From assembly GCF_900115205.1 (NCBI RefSeq), contig NZ_FOYQ01000001.1:1701240-1765239 (forward strand): 64,000 bases of DNA, in the 5' to 3' direction. Position numbers and translations under genes: made by a program. The notes below the pieces were generated by a model. That model did no database searches and had not been told where the DNA came from. It saw only the letters and a program-made list of their open reading frames with translations. Source of the stretch: Robiginitalea myxolifaciens. GTDB taxonomy: Bacteria; Bacteroidota; Bacteroidia; Flavobacteriales; Flavobacteriaceae. Of this stretch, positions 47,040-54,479 are shown in pieces; the first letter of the stretch is position 1; each line of letters starts with the position of its first letter.

Positions 47040-47723
47040 TTATTTCGGATTCTCCAGGATTCCAGCCCCAGTCAGGTTGCCGACGATGAGCACATCGACA
47101 TAATCCAGGAATAACCCGGTTTCCACGATACCCGGAATAGCTAGTAATCGCGAGTTGAGCCTTTGGTAATCCGAGAACCCACGGATATCTGCGTCGAGGA
47201 TTGCATTGCCCTCATCAGTTTTGAAAGGAGCGCCATTTTGCAACCGTAACTGCGGGTTCAAGTCTATTTGTTGTAGCTGAATAACTACGCTTTCCAAAGC
47301 GAAGGGTACGACTTCCAGGGGAAGTGGAAAAGCCCCCAGTTCATGCACCTGTTTCCCCTGATCCACAATAAAAATATTGCGCTTCGCACTTTGGGCCAGG
47401 ATCTTTTCCCGAAGGAGTGCGCCACCCCCGCCTTTGATCATATTAAACTGCGGATCCACTTCATCGGCACCATCGATGTTCAGGTCAAGGACAGGGGATT
47501 CTTGCAGCGAACTAAGGGGAATACCCAGTTCTTGAGCCAGCTGGGCCGATTGATCGGATGAAGGTACCCCGGTGATGTCGAAGCCCTGGGCGACCTGCTC
47601 CCCCAGCAAACGAATCAGTTCAGCGGCTGTAGATCCCGTCCCCAGACCGAGGATCATCCCGGGTTCGACGTACTTCAGGGCGGCCTTCGCGGCTTGTTGT
47701 TTGGCCTGGGTGGTGTGATCCAT
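47040..47723 (-). CDS. rpiA: Ribose-5-phosphate isomerase A
   Basis: Interconverts ribose 5-phosphate and ribulose 5-phosphate in the pentose phosphate pathway. The 227 residues carry all family blocks: LGLGTGSTAAELIRLL, PSSDQSAQLAQELGIPL, DLNIDGADEVD and KGGGGALLREKILA, which holds the catalytic region. ATG at 47723. It is divergent from the HAD gene with 40 bases between, and 79 bases upstream of the class V aminotransferase. Confidence 0.96.
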   Translation of the reverse strand: MDHTTQAKQQAAKAALKYVEPGMILGLGTGSTAAELIRLLGEQVAQGFDITGVPSSDQSAQLAQELGIPLSSLQESPVLDLNIDGADEVDPQFNMIKGGGGALLREKILAQSAKRNIFIVDQGKQVHELGAFPLPLEVVPFALESVVIQLQQIDLNPQLRLQNGAPFKTDEGNAILDADIRGFSDYQRLNSRLLAIPGIVETGLFLDYVDVLIVGNLTGAGILENPK

Positions 47724-47763
47724 TTACTTACCTTTAGCAGAGGTCCTAAAATATCCAATTTAA

Positions 47764-48507
47764 ATGATACGAGCAGTGATTTTTGATCTGGATGGTACCC
47801 TGATCCAGACCGAAGTACTCAAGGCTGAGTCGTACGCCCGAGCCATGTTCACGCTAACAGCTGGCCATGTTCCCAAAGAACAGACGATGGGGGTGTTTGA
47901 TCGTTTTGTAGGCCTATCCCGGCAGGAGGTGGTCCATGGACTTGCAACGCACTTTCGAAGTGAGCTCCAGGCCGCTCTCGGGGAATCCAATATGGCCACC
48001 TTGGGGGAAGCACTCATTGAGAAACGGCTGGAGATTTACCACGGCATTCTGGACAATGAGGAGCTGCTGTCCCGGCATTTTTGCTCAAATACCCTCGGCT
48101 TGTTCCACCGGCTTGGTCAGGAAGGGAAGACCCGGGTTCTGGCGACCATGTCGCATTTACCGGAAGCCAGGAAGGTAACTACGGCCATGGGCATTTTCGG
48201 AGACTTTGATTTGATCTGTACCCGGGACGACGTGGAAAACGGGAAACCGGCTCCGGATATCTATCTGAAAGTACAGGAGCATTTTGGTCTTAAAACGGAA
48301 GAATTCCTGGTAATCGAGGATTCTGTAAATGGGATCAAAGCAGCACAAAATGCGGGGATGCCTGTTTTTGCGGTTACCAATGCAATTACCCGGAAATCTG
48401 TTCACGATTGCAAATTGCTCCCATCCGAATTCGTGGTCGACGACCTGACCCAATTGGAAGCCCGGGTAATTGCCTTCATAACAAACGGGTCCCTGCAGAA
48501 GGAGTAG
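47764..48507 (+). CDS. HAD-superfamily phosphatase/phosphomutase
   Basis: A 247-residue HAD hydrolase of the beta-phosphoglucomutase-like subgroup. Motif I is IFDLDGTLIQTE (nucleophile Asp8), motif II ATMSHLPEAR, motif III the lysine in NGKPAPDIYLK, and motif IV VIEDSVNGIKAA. A helical cap domain lies between motifs I and II. It probably acts on a sugar phosphate; the neighbours rpiA and galK fit that but do not prove it. The last 32 bases overlap the 3' end of galK on the other strand. Confidence 0.85.
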   Translation: MIRAVIFDLDGTLIQTEVLKAESYARAMFTLTAGHVPKEQTMGVFDRFVGLSRQEVVHGLATHFRSELQAALGESNMATLGEALIEKRLEIYHGILDNEELLSRHFCSNTLGLFHRLGQEGKTRVLATMSHLPEARKVTTAMGIFGDFDLICTRDDVENGKPAPDIYLKVQEHFGLKTEEFLVIEDSVNGIKAAQNAGMPVFAVTNAITRKSVHDCKLLPSEFVVDDLTQLEARVIAFITNGSLQKE

Positions 48508-49594
48508 CTTCAAACCAGTTTAAATCTAGACTAAAACGATTTTTATAGGCCGCTGCAGCCCTGGAGACAAAGGCTTCGATGGCTTCCTGGTGGATCAGGT
48601 TCAGGGTACATCCTCCAAATCCTCCCCCCATCATACGGGCACCGGCAATACATTTGTTGTTACGAGTGAGATCCACAAGAAAATCCAATTCCGGACAGCT
48701 TACCTCATATCGGGTACTCAGGCCTTCATGACTCTGATACATCAAGGCTCCGAATTCCTCCAGGTCGTTCTCCCGAAGGGCTTGCACGGCCCTACGCACC
48801 CGTTCAATTTCTGCCACTACGAAAGTGGCACGCTTGTACTGGTTCGGCGATAACAGCTGCTGGGCTGCTTCGATTTGCGCCCGGGTTAAGGCGCGATAAC
48901 TGGGGGGTGATTCGTAGTAATCCGAAAGCAAGGTAAGTGCAGTGGCACTTTCTTCCCGCCTGCTATTGTAGCCACTGGACGCCAGGTTATGCGAAACATT
49001 CGAATTCAGCAGCAGTAGTTTGTAGGACCCGAAAGCAGCAGGCACATATTCGAATTCCAGACTTTTACAATCCAGCAGCATGCAATGCCCTGATTTACCC
49101 ATTACCGAGGCAAATTGATCCATAATCCCGCATGCCGTGCCTACAAAATTATGTTCGGCATCCTGGCCAATATGGATGAGGTCCCAGGGGCTGAGGCCCA
49201 GATCAAAGAGTTCATTCAGGCCAAAGGCAAGTCCGCTTTCCAGGGCCGCGGAAGAGCTCACCCCGGATCCCACCGGGATTTCGCTGTGCAGGGTACAGCT
49301 AAAACCCCGCAGGCCATCGGATCGTTTCCGGATTTCACTTAGGACCCCCAGAATATATTGGTGCCAGCCCGCACCGCCCTTTTCAAGTTGGTCCAAATCC
49401 CCACTAAAGGTACTCCCGAAGTCCTCGCTGGTGACTGTAAACGAGGTGTCATCTCCGTTGGCCGTCATGGTGAGGTATATACAGCGGTCAATTGCCGCAG
49501 GCAGTACCCATCCGTCGTTGTAGTCTATATGCTCCCCAATAAGGTTGATCCTTCCCGGGGCAGCTACCCGAATTGTTCTGGACTTATTCGCCAT
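48476..49594 (-). CDS. galK: Galactokinase
   Basis: GHMP kinase that phosphorylates galactose at C1 as the entry to the Leloir pathway. The 372-residue sequence shows the galactokinase signature GRINLIGEHIDYNDGW near residue 12, the ATP loop PVGSGVSSSAALES near 108 and the C-terminal GARMMGGGFGGCTLNLI. ATG at 49594. No other Leloir genes are next to it. Its 3' end overlaps the HAD gene by 32 bases, and it is divergent from the TIM-barrel gene. Confidence 0.95.
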   Translation of the reverse strand: MANKSRTIRVAAPGRINLIGEHIDYNDGWVLPAAIDRCIYLTMTANGDDTSFTVTSEDFGSTFSGDLDQLEKGGAGWHQYILGVLSEIRKRSDGLRGFSCTLHSEIPVGSGVSSSAALESGLAFGLNELFDLGLSPWDLIHIGQDAEHNFVGTACGIMDQFASVMGKSGHCMLLDCKSLEFEYVPAAFGSYKLLLLNSNVSHNLASSGYNSRREESATALTLLSDYYESPPSYRALTRAQIEAAQQLLSPNQYKRATFVVAEIERVRRAVQALRENDLEEFGALMYQSHEGLSTRYEVSCPELDFLVDLTRNNKCIAGARMMGGGFGGCTLNLIHQEAIEAFVSRAAAAYKNRFSLDLNWFEATPSAGTRLL

Positions 49595-49698
49595 GGGGTT
49601 TTGGTTTGCAAGCCGAAAATTACAAAATCCGGGCTTCCGCCACGGGTACGTTTGGTTTTGATTATCTTTTGGGACGAAACATATTTTGTCGGGAACCT

Positions 49699-50652
49699 AT
49701 GGAACGAAGAAAATTTATTCAGAATAACGTGATGGCCTCAGCCGCTTTGGGACTGGCCGGTTTGGGGACGGCCCAGGCAGCCGCAGCTGTAAATGGAGCT
49801 TCCCGGGAGGAAAACCTGAAGCCTTCCCTGTCCAAAACAGATTTTAAGTTGAAATACGCACCGCACCTGGGGATGTTCCGGCATTCGGCAGGGGAAGACC
49901 CACTGGATCAGTTAAATTTTATGGCCGATCGGGGGTTTACCGCGTTCGAGGATAATGAAATCAAAGGGCGAACAACTGCTTTGCAGGAGTCTATGGCTAA
50001 AGTGATGGCCGACCGCGGGATTGTCATGGGGGTCTTCGTAGCCCATGAAATTTACTGGACCGAACCCAACCTGGCCAGTGGGGATGCGGCTTTACGAGAA
50101 AAATTCCTGAAGGAAATAGCGGAATCCGTGGAGGTGGCCAAACGGGTCAATGCCAAATGGATGACCGTTGTCCCGGGCCATGTAGATTTGAGACTCAATA
50201 TGGCCTATCAGACGGCTAATGTGGTCGAATCCCTGAAACGCGCTTGTGAAATACTGGAACCCCATGGACTCGTCATGGTACTCGAACCCCTGAATTTCAG
50301 GAACCACCCCGGCTTGTTCCTGGCCGAAAGCCCGCAGGCCTATCAAATATGCAAGGCCGTAAACAGCCCCTCCTGCAAGATCTTATTTGACATCTACCAC
50401 CAGCAGATTCAGGAAGGGAATCTAATTCCGAATATTGAAGCATGTTGGGAAGAAATCGCCTATTTCCAGATCGGTGACAATCCGGGAAGGAACGAACCAA
50501 CAACCGGGGAAATCAATTATGCCAATGTTTTCAAGTTTATCCATTCCAAAGGCTATCAGGGAATTCTGGGAATGGAACACGGGAACAGCCGGCCCGATAA
50601 AGCCGGGGAGGAGGCAGTAATTGAGGCCTACCAAAAAGTGGACACCTGGTAG
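49699..50652 (+). CDS. Tat-exported TIM-barrel protein (hydroxypyruvate isomerase-like)
   Basis: A 317-residue sugar-isomerase-type TIM-barrel protein (AP endonuclease 2 / Hyi fold). I start it at ATG 49699, which gives a twin-arginine signal, ERRKFIQN plus a hydrophobic stretch to AQAAAA. A frame further upstream overlaps galK and ruins the signal. Metal-ligand-like residues are in VLEPLNFR (Glu), FDIYHQQIQEG (Asp, His), QIGDNPGR and GMEHG (Glu). It likely needs a folded-in metal cofactor, which suits Tat export. The substrate is unknown; periplasmic sugar acids are a guess. Confidence 0.82.
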   Translation: MERRKFIQNNVMASAALGLAGLGTAQAAAAVNGASREENLKPSLSKTDFKLKYAPHLGMFRHSAGEDPLDQLNFMADRGFTAFEDNEIKGRTTALQESMAKVMADRGIVMGVFVAHEIYWTEPNLASGDAALREKFLKEIAESVEVAKRVNAKWMTVVPGHVDLRLNMAYQTANVVESLKRACEILEPHGLVMVLEPLNFRNHPGLFLAESPQAYQICKAVNSPSCKILFDIYHQQIQEGNLIPNIEACWEEIAYFQIGDNPGRNEPTTGEINYANVFKFIHSKGYQGILGMEHGNSRPDKAGEEAVIEAYQKVDTW

Positions 50653-50679
50653 GAATGTAATACCTTCCTCCCGGCTATT

Positions 50680-50970
50680 TTAGAGCTGCAGTAAATAGGC
50701 GCCCAGGATAATTGCGAGATTAACCAGGGTGCTGACCACCAAAAGGCGATAGATCATAGTAGGCTTTTGCACCGTAAGTATGGCGGCGTTATGCGCACTA
50801 CAAACCGCAACGGTCAGCAGGACAATGCCCATTTGCAACAATCCGTTACCAAAACTCAGGGTCATCATAATGGCGAATGCCCCGAGGCATGTGGAAAGCA
50901 GGATACCCATGGAAGAATATCCGGCGATATTTCGTGTGAAATCGTTTTTGATATTGGTTAAAGCACTCAT
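50680..50970 (-). CDS. Small three-helix membrane protein under an FNR-like promoter
   Basis: A 96-residue protein with three hydrophobic segments (about 20-41, 43-62 and 74-94) and little else. ATG at 50970. I recognise no family with a known job. Its promoter is informative: an exact TATTTTTG -7 element 34-41 bases upstream and an FNR/CRP-like dyad centred 29.5 bp further, the same geometry as at the hemN and usp promoters. It is thus predicted to be part of the low-oxygen or stress set in this part of the window. Confidence 0.7.
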   Translation of the reverse strand: MSALTNIKNDFTRNIAGYSSMGILLSTCLGAFAIMMTLSFGNGLLQMGIVLLTVAVCSAHNAAILTVQKPTMIYRLLVVSTLVNLAIILGAYLLQL

Positions 50971-51004
50971 AGCTCAATGATTTAATTACGCTTAATTACT
51001 GATC

Positions 51005-51012
51005 CAAAAATA
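51005..51012 (-). promoter_or_regulatory. -7 element of the 96-residue membrane protein gene
   Basis: Minus strand TATTTTTG, an exact TAnnTTTG. The same bases form the T-rich tail of the pckA terminator. Confidence 0.6.
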
Positions 51013-51073
51013 GGGCCACGGCTATGGGGATTCTATGACATTTGTCAGCTCCCGCAGTATAGCCGTGGCCTTA
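51011..51073 (-). terminator. pckA terminator with an internal FNR-like dyad
   Basis: GGCCACGGCTAT (51014-51025) and ATAGCCGTGGCC (51059-51070) are perfect 12-bp inverted arms, extendable by three more pairs with one wobble, 14 bases past the pckA stop and followed on the minus strand by CTATTTTTGG. The 33-base loop contains the dyad at 51036. Confidence 0.75.
51036..51047. promoter_or_regulatory. FNR/CRP-like dyad
   Basis: TGACATTTGTCA (TGAC-N4-GTCA). Its centre is 29.5 bp from the first base of the -7 element at 51012, the spacing of a class II activator site. Confidence 0.6.
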
Positions 51074-51086
51074 ATTATTTACTGGT

Positions 51087-52721
51087 TTATATGTGATCTT
51101 CCAGTTCGTGGTGGGAATCGATCAGCGGTCCGCCGTTGATGATTTCCTGCGAAGCCTCCCGGGCAAACTTGTCAAAGTTCAGGTGGAAGGAGTGCGCCAA
51201 TTGTATAGCCTTACTGATATAGGCACCTTTTTGGAGCCAGGTATTCATGGGATCCAGCATTTCAGTCGGTACCCCGGGACAGTATTTAGGCATGTGCAAT
51301 CCAAAAATCGGGTGCGCCTGATATTCGACATTGTCGAGTTCATCATTCAGGATGGCACTGATCATGGCTCGGGTGTACTTCAGTTTAATCCGCGATCCTA
51401 CCCCGTAAGGTCCGCCGCTCCAACCGGTATTGATCAGCCAGACCCGGGCTCCGGATTCTTTCATTTTATCGCTTAGCATTTCCGCGTAAATGGTGGGATG
51501 CAGGGGCATAAATGGCTCCCCGAAACAAGCCGAGAAGGAGGGAACAGGCTCATTAATGCCTGCTTCCGTACCCGCCACCTTGGCGGTATAGCCGGAAATA
51601 AAGTGGTATGCCGCCTGTCCGGGAGTCAGTTTAGATACGGGAGGTAGTACCCCAAACGCATCACAGGTCAGGAAAAAGATGTTCCTGGGATTCCCGGCCC
51701 GGGAGGGCACCTGAATGTTATCGATATGTTCAATCGGGTAGCTTACCCGGGTATTCTGGGTAATACTGCTGTCGAAAAAGTCAACTTCCCCGGTGCCAGG
51801 TTTAAAGACAACGTTCTCGAGGAGGGCGCCGGGTTTAATTGCCCGGTAAATATCGGGTTCGGATTCTTCGGTCAGATCGATGACCTTGGCATAACATCCC
51901 CCTTCGAAATTGAAGATCTGGTTATCCGCCGTCCATCCGTGTTCGTCGTCTCCGATGAGTTTGCGATCCGGGTCTGCGGAGAGGGTAGTCTTCCCGGTTC
52001 CGGAGAGTCCAAAAAAGATGGCTGTATCCCCGTCCTGACCTACATTGGCGCTGCAATGCATGGGCAATACATTCTTTTCAGTGGGGAGGATGAGGTTCAG
52101 GGCTGAAAAGATACCCTTCTTCATTTCTCCTGTATAGGCAGAACCGCCTACCAGCGCCACTTTTTCGGTGAAATTTAAGATGGAAAAATTACCGGCAATG
52201 ATTCCGAATTCTTCCGGATTTTCCGGCTGGTATCCGGGGGCACAGAGCACGAGCCATTCCTCTTCGAAATTAGCCAGCTCCTCCTCAGAAAGCCTCAGAA
52301 ACATGTTCTTGATAAAGAAATTGGACCAGGGATATTCGGTAATCACCCGAACATTCATCTGATACCTCGGGTCGGCACATACTGCAGCATCCCGGACATA
52401 TACAGTTTTATCTGAGAGATAGTTAATGACTTCCTTATGTAAAGCCTGAAAATGCTCCGTACTGATGGGTTTATTGATGCGTCCCCACCATACCAGGTCG
52501 CGGGTATAATCGTCCCGGACCAAAAAGCGGTCTTTGGGAGAGCGACCGGTGAATTTTCCGGTATTTATCGCAAGGGTTCCTTCTGAGGTTTCCACCCCCA
52601 TTCCCAAATCCAGGGTAATTCGCTGTAATTCTTCTCCGCTGAGGTTCCAATGGGCATCGGCATTGCCCAATCCGTATTTTTCCAATGATCTCATCGTTGT
52701 TTTCAAAGTTTTCATATTCAT
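51087..52721 (-). CDS. pckA: Phosphoenolpyruvate carboxykinase (ATP)
   Basis: Interconverts oxaloacetate + ATP and PEP + CO2 + ADP, the link between the TCA cycle and gluconeogenesis. The 544-residue protein has the kinase-1a loop GLSGTGKTTLSADP, the metal/ATP motif DDEHGW, the substrate loop FTGRSPKDRF near residue 60 and RVWLINTGWSGGPYGVG near 425. ATG at 52721 (a second Met two codons on). It begins 10 bases after the universal stress protein gene, so the two are probably one transcript driven by the promoter at 53552, and it ends at the hairpin at 51011. Confidence 0.97.
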   Translation of the reverse strand: MNMKTLKTTMRSLEKYGLGNADAHWNLSGEELQRITLDLGMGVETSEGTLAINTGKFTGRSPKDRFLVRDDYTRDLVWWGRINKPISTEHFQALHKEVINYLSDKTVYVRDAAVCADPRYQMNVRVITEYPWSNFFIKNMFLRLSEEELANFEEEWLVLCAPGYQPENPEEFGIIAGNFSILNFTEKVALVGGSAYTGEMKKGIFSALNLILPTEKNVLPMHCSANVGQDGDTAIFFGLSGTGKTTLSADPDRKLIGDDEHGWTADNQIFNFEGGCYAKVIDLTEESEPDIYRAIKPGALLENVVFKPGTGEVDFFDSSITQNTRVSYPIEHIDNIQVPSRAGNPRNIFFLTCDAFGVLPPVSKLTPGQAAYHFISGYTAKVAGTEAGINEPVPSFSACFGEPFMPLHPTIYAEMLSDKMKESGARVWLINTGWSGGPYGVGSRIKLKYTRAMISAILNDELDNVEYQAHPIFGLHMPKYCPGVPTEMLDPMNTWLQKGAYISKAIQLAHSFHLNFDKFAREASQEIINGGPLIDSHHELEDHI

Positions 52722-52731
52722 TATTTATGCG

Positions 52732-53523
52732 TTAATCAAGGCTTAAGATTGGCACCCGTGAATGCAGGGTCAGCAATTTTGTCAAGCGTCCGTCGGAAGG
52801 TTCCGTTTTGCGAGCATGGTTCCTGGGGATAATGACAAGCAGGTCTATATTCTTATCTTCCAGGTAGTTGTATATGCCCTGCTCAACATCCTGGTTTTTC
52901 TCGAAACTGTGCTCCACATAGAAGTTTTCCAGATAGTACTCCAGGGAATCCTCGTTGGAGGCCACCTCAACTTTTTCTGCATAGACCGATTCGGCGTAAA
53001 TGGTCAGGACGTGTACTTTGGCATTGAAGCTGCGGGCCACTGCCAGGAGGAAATCCAGTACGCTAGCATCCTCTATTTCCTCTTTCCCCAGTACCAGAGC
53101 GATTTCTTCCGGCCGCTTGGACTCACTGCCCATAGGGACTGAAATAACCGGGCACTCTGCTTCCAGGACCAGGTTGGAGGTATTGGTTACGTGCTGATCC
53201 AGACTGGTATCGCCCATGGTCCCCATAATGATCAAATCGGCTTCGGATTCCGTCTGAAGCTCCAGCAGGGCGCTTGGTAGCGCTCCCTCGGTTACCCGGA
53301 GTGCCGGTGAAATCATAGGTTTCTTATTAAGGTCTGCTACAATATTCCTAAAGGAGGTTTGGGTCTCTTGTAATTCGTATTCGGAAACCGGTTTTGAACT
53401 GAGGTAAACTGCAGTAATGGCAATGGGTTTATCGTAGCCAGCAAATTCCAGGGCATAGTCCAGGGCATTGATGGCGGCCTCGGTGAAATCGAAAGGAATC
53501 AGGATCTTATTTATGGTCTTCAT
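52732..53523 (-). CDS. Universal stress protein, two Usp domains
   Basis: A 263-residue tandem Usp protein. I start it at ATG 53523 (MKTINKILIPFDFTEAA), the normal Usp start; the ATG at 53583 lies upstream of the predicted transcription start. Domain 1 (2-140) has IIMGTMGDTSLDQHVT, in which the last Gly of the ATP-binding pattern G-2x-G-9x-G is Asn. Domain 2 (148-263) has lost the pattern. ATP binding is thus doubtful. First gene of a unit with pckA. Promoter: TACATTTG at 53552 with two FNR-like dyads. Confidence 0.88.
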   Translation of the reverse strand: MKTINKILIPFDFTEAAINALDYALEFAGYDKPIAITAVYLSSKPVSEYELQETQTSFRNIVADLNKKPMISPALRVTEGALPSALLELQTESEADLIIMGTMGDTSLDQHVTNTSNLVLEAECPVISVPMGSESKRPEEIALVLGKEEIEDASVLDFLLAVARSFNAKVHVLTIYAESVYAEKVEVASNEDSLEYYLENFYVEHSFEKNQDVEQGIYNYLEDKNIDLLVIIPRNHARKTEPSDGRLTKLLTLHSRVPILSLD

Positions 53524-53551
53524 GGCGAAGGATTTTAATGGATTAATACCC

Positions 53552-53559
53552 CAAATGTA
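53552..53559 (-). promoter_or_regulatory. -7 element of the usp-pckA promoter
   Basis: Minus strand TACATTTG, an exact TAnnTTTG, starting 29.5 bp from the centre of the dyad at 53583. Confidence 0.65.
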
Positions 53560-53582
53560 GGTGCTGAAAACAGTATAAAACA

Positions 53583-53594
53583 TGATGATTGTCA
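53583..53594. promoter_or_regulatory. FNR/CRP-like dyad A, usp/tonB region
   Basis: TGATGATTGTCA (TGAT-N4-GTCA). It is the proximal site for usp (29.5 bp to the -7 element) and the distal one for tonB (64.5 bp). Confidence 0.6.
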
Positions 53595-53617
53595 GTTTGT
53601 TACCAAAGAATCAAACC

Positions 53618-53629
53618 TGATTTATATCA
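53618..53629. promoter_or_regulatory. FNR/CRP-like dyad B, usp/tonB region
   Basis: TGATTTATATCA (TGAT-N4-ATCA, the core of the FNR consensus). Proximal for tonB and distal for usp. Its centre is 35 bp from dyad A. Confidence 0.65.
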
Positions 53630-53652
53630 TATTTTTTACGTGGGGATCGCTT

Positions 53653-53660
53653 TACATTTA
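53653..53660 (+). promoter_or_regulatory. -7 element of the tonB promoter
   Basis: TACATTTA, seven of eight matches to TAnnTTTG, starting 29.5 bp from the centre of dyad B. Confidence 0.5.
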
Positions 53661-53682
53661 AGAGAATTTAATCCAGAAGATC

Positions 53683-54408
53683 ATGGAACTAAAGAAGAAC
53701 CCTCAGGCAGATTTAAATAGGAATAGCCGACTCTATTTTTTGATCGGGCTTGCCCTTGTATTATTTACCACTTGGCGCCTCCTGGAGCACAAGACCTATG
53801 ATACCGTAAAGACTTACGATACCAGTTTCAACATGGAAGAGGTACTATTGGAGGAGGTCCCACAGACCCAGACGGTGAACACCCCGCCACCCCCAGCTCC
53901 ACCAACGGCACCAGCAGTTATCGAAATCGTGGATAACCTGGAGGAAGTGGAGGAATCCATAATAGAAAGTACCGAGAGTAGTCAGGATATGGCCGTCGAA
54001 GAAGTGGTTTACCGCCCCGACGATATCGAGGTAGAGGAAGTGGAAGAAGATGTAACCGTTCCCTTCGCCGTTATTGAAAATGTACCGGTGTTTCCCGGAT
54101 GTGAAGGATTGAGTTCAGAAGCTGAGCGCAAGGCTTGTTTTAATCAAAAAATGCAGGAACACGTTCAGAAGCAATTCAAGTATCCGGCTACCGCTCTTGA
54201 ACTCGGTATCTCTGGAAAAGTCTTTGTGCTGTTTTCCATAAACTCCGACGGGTATGTTACCAACATTAAAACCCGCGGCCCGGATAAATTACTGGAGGAA
54301 GAGTCTGTGCGAATAATCACAGCGCTTCCCAAGATGAAACCTGGCATACAGCGCGGAATTCCTGTAAAAGTGGGATACAGCATCCCGATTACTTTTAAAT
54401 TGGAATAA
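53683..54408 (+). CDS. TonB-family energy transducer
   Basis: A 241-residue TonB protein that passes proton-motive force to outer-membrane TonB-dependent transporters. An N-terminal helix (about 18-36) anchors it in the inner membrane. A Pro-rich and then Glu/Val-rich spacer (62-130) spans the periplasm, with the VFPGCEG box at about 138 leading into the C-terminal domain (VQKQFKYPATALELGISGKV, ending PITFKLE). No exbB/exbD genes are adjacent. ATG at 53683. It is divergent from the usp-pckA unit and shares its two FNR-like sites. A good terminator follows. Confidence 0.92.
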   Translation: MELKKNPQADLNRNSRLYFLIGLALVLFTTWRLLEHKTYDTVKTYDTSFNMEEVLLEEVPQTQTVNTPPPPAPPTAPAVIEIVDNLEEVEESIIESTESSQDMAVEEVVYRPDDIEVEEVEEDVTVPFAVIENVPVFPGCEGLSSEAERKACFNQKMQEHVQKQFKYPATALELGISGKVFVLFSINSDGYVTNIKTRGPDKLLEEESVRIITALPKMKPGIQRGIPVKVGYSIPITFKLE

Positions 54409-54448
54409 ATAGTTTCAGGATGTGAACCTCTTGGGATAATTCTTTGAG

Positions 54449-54479
54449 CCCCGGACGATATTTTCGTTCGGGGTTTTTT
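54449..54479 (+). terminator. Terminator after the tonB gene
   Basis: Stem CCCCGGACG (54449-54457) with CGTTCGGGG (54465-54473), one G-T pair, then six T. The T-run overlaps the last codon of the convergent M14 gene. Confidence 0.85.

Noticed and set aside
49673-49690. Imperfect palindrome GACGAAACATATTTTGTC between galK and the TIM-barrel gene
   Set aside because: Several mismatches in the 9-bp arms; too weak to call an operator.
49573-49698. 42-codon N-terminal extension of the TIM-barrel gene
   Set aside because: It overlaps galK, starts from a non-ATG codon and would place the twin-arginine motif internally.
53524-53583. Upstream ATG of the first usp gene
   Set aside because: It lies upstream of the predicted transcription start set by TACATTTG at 53552 and adds residues not typical of Usp proteins.
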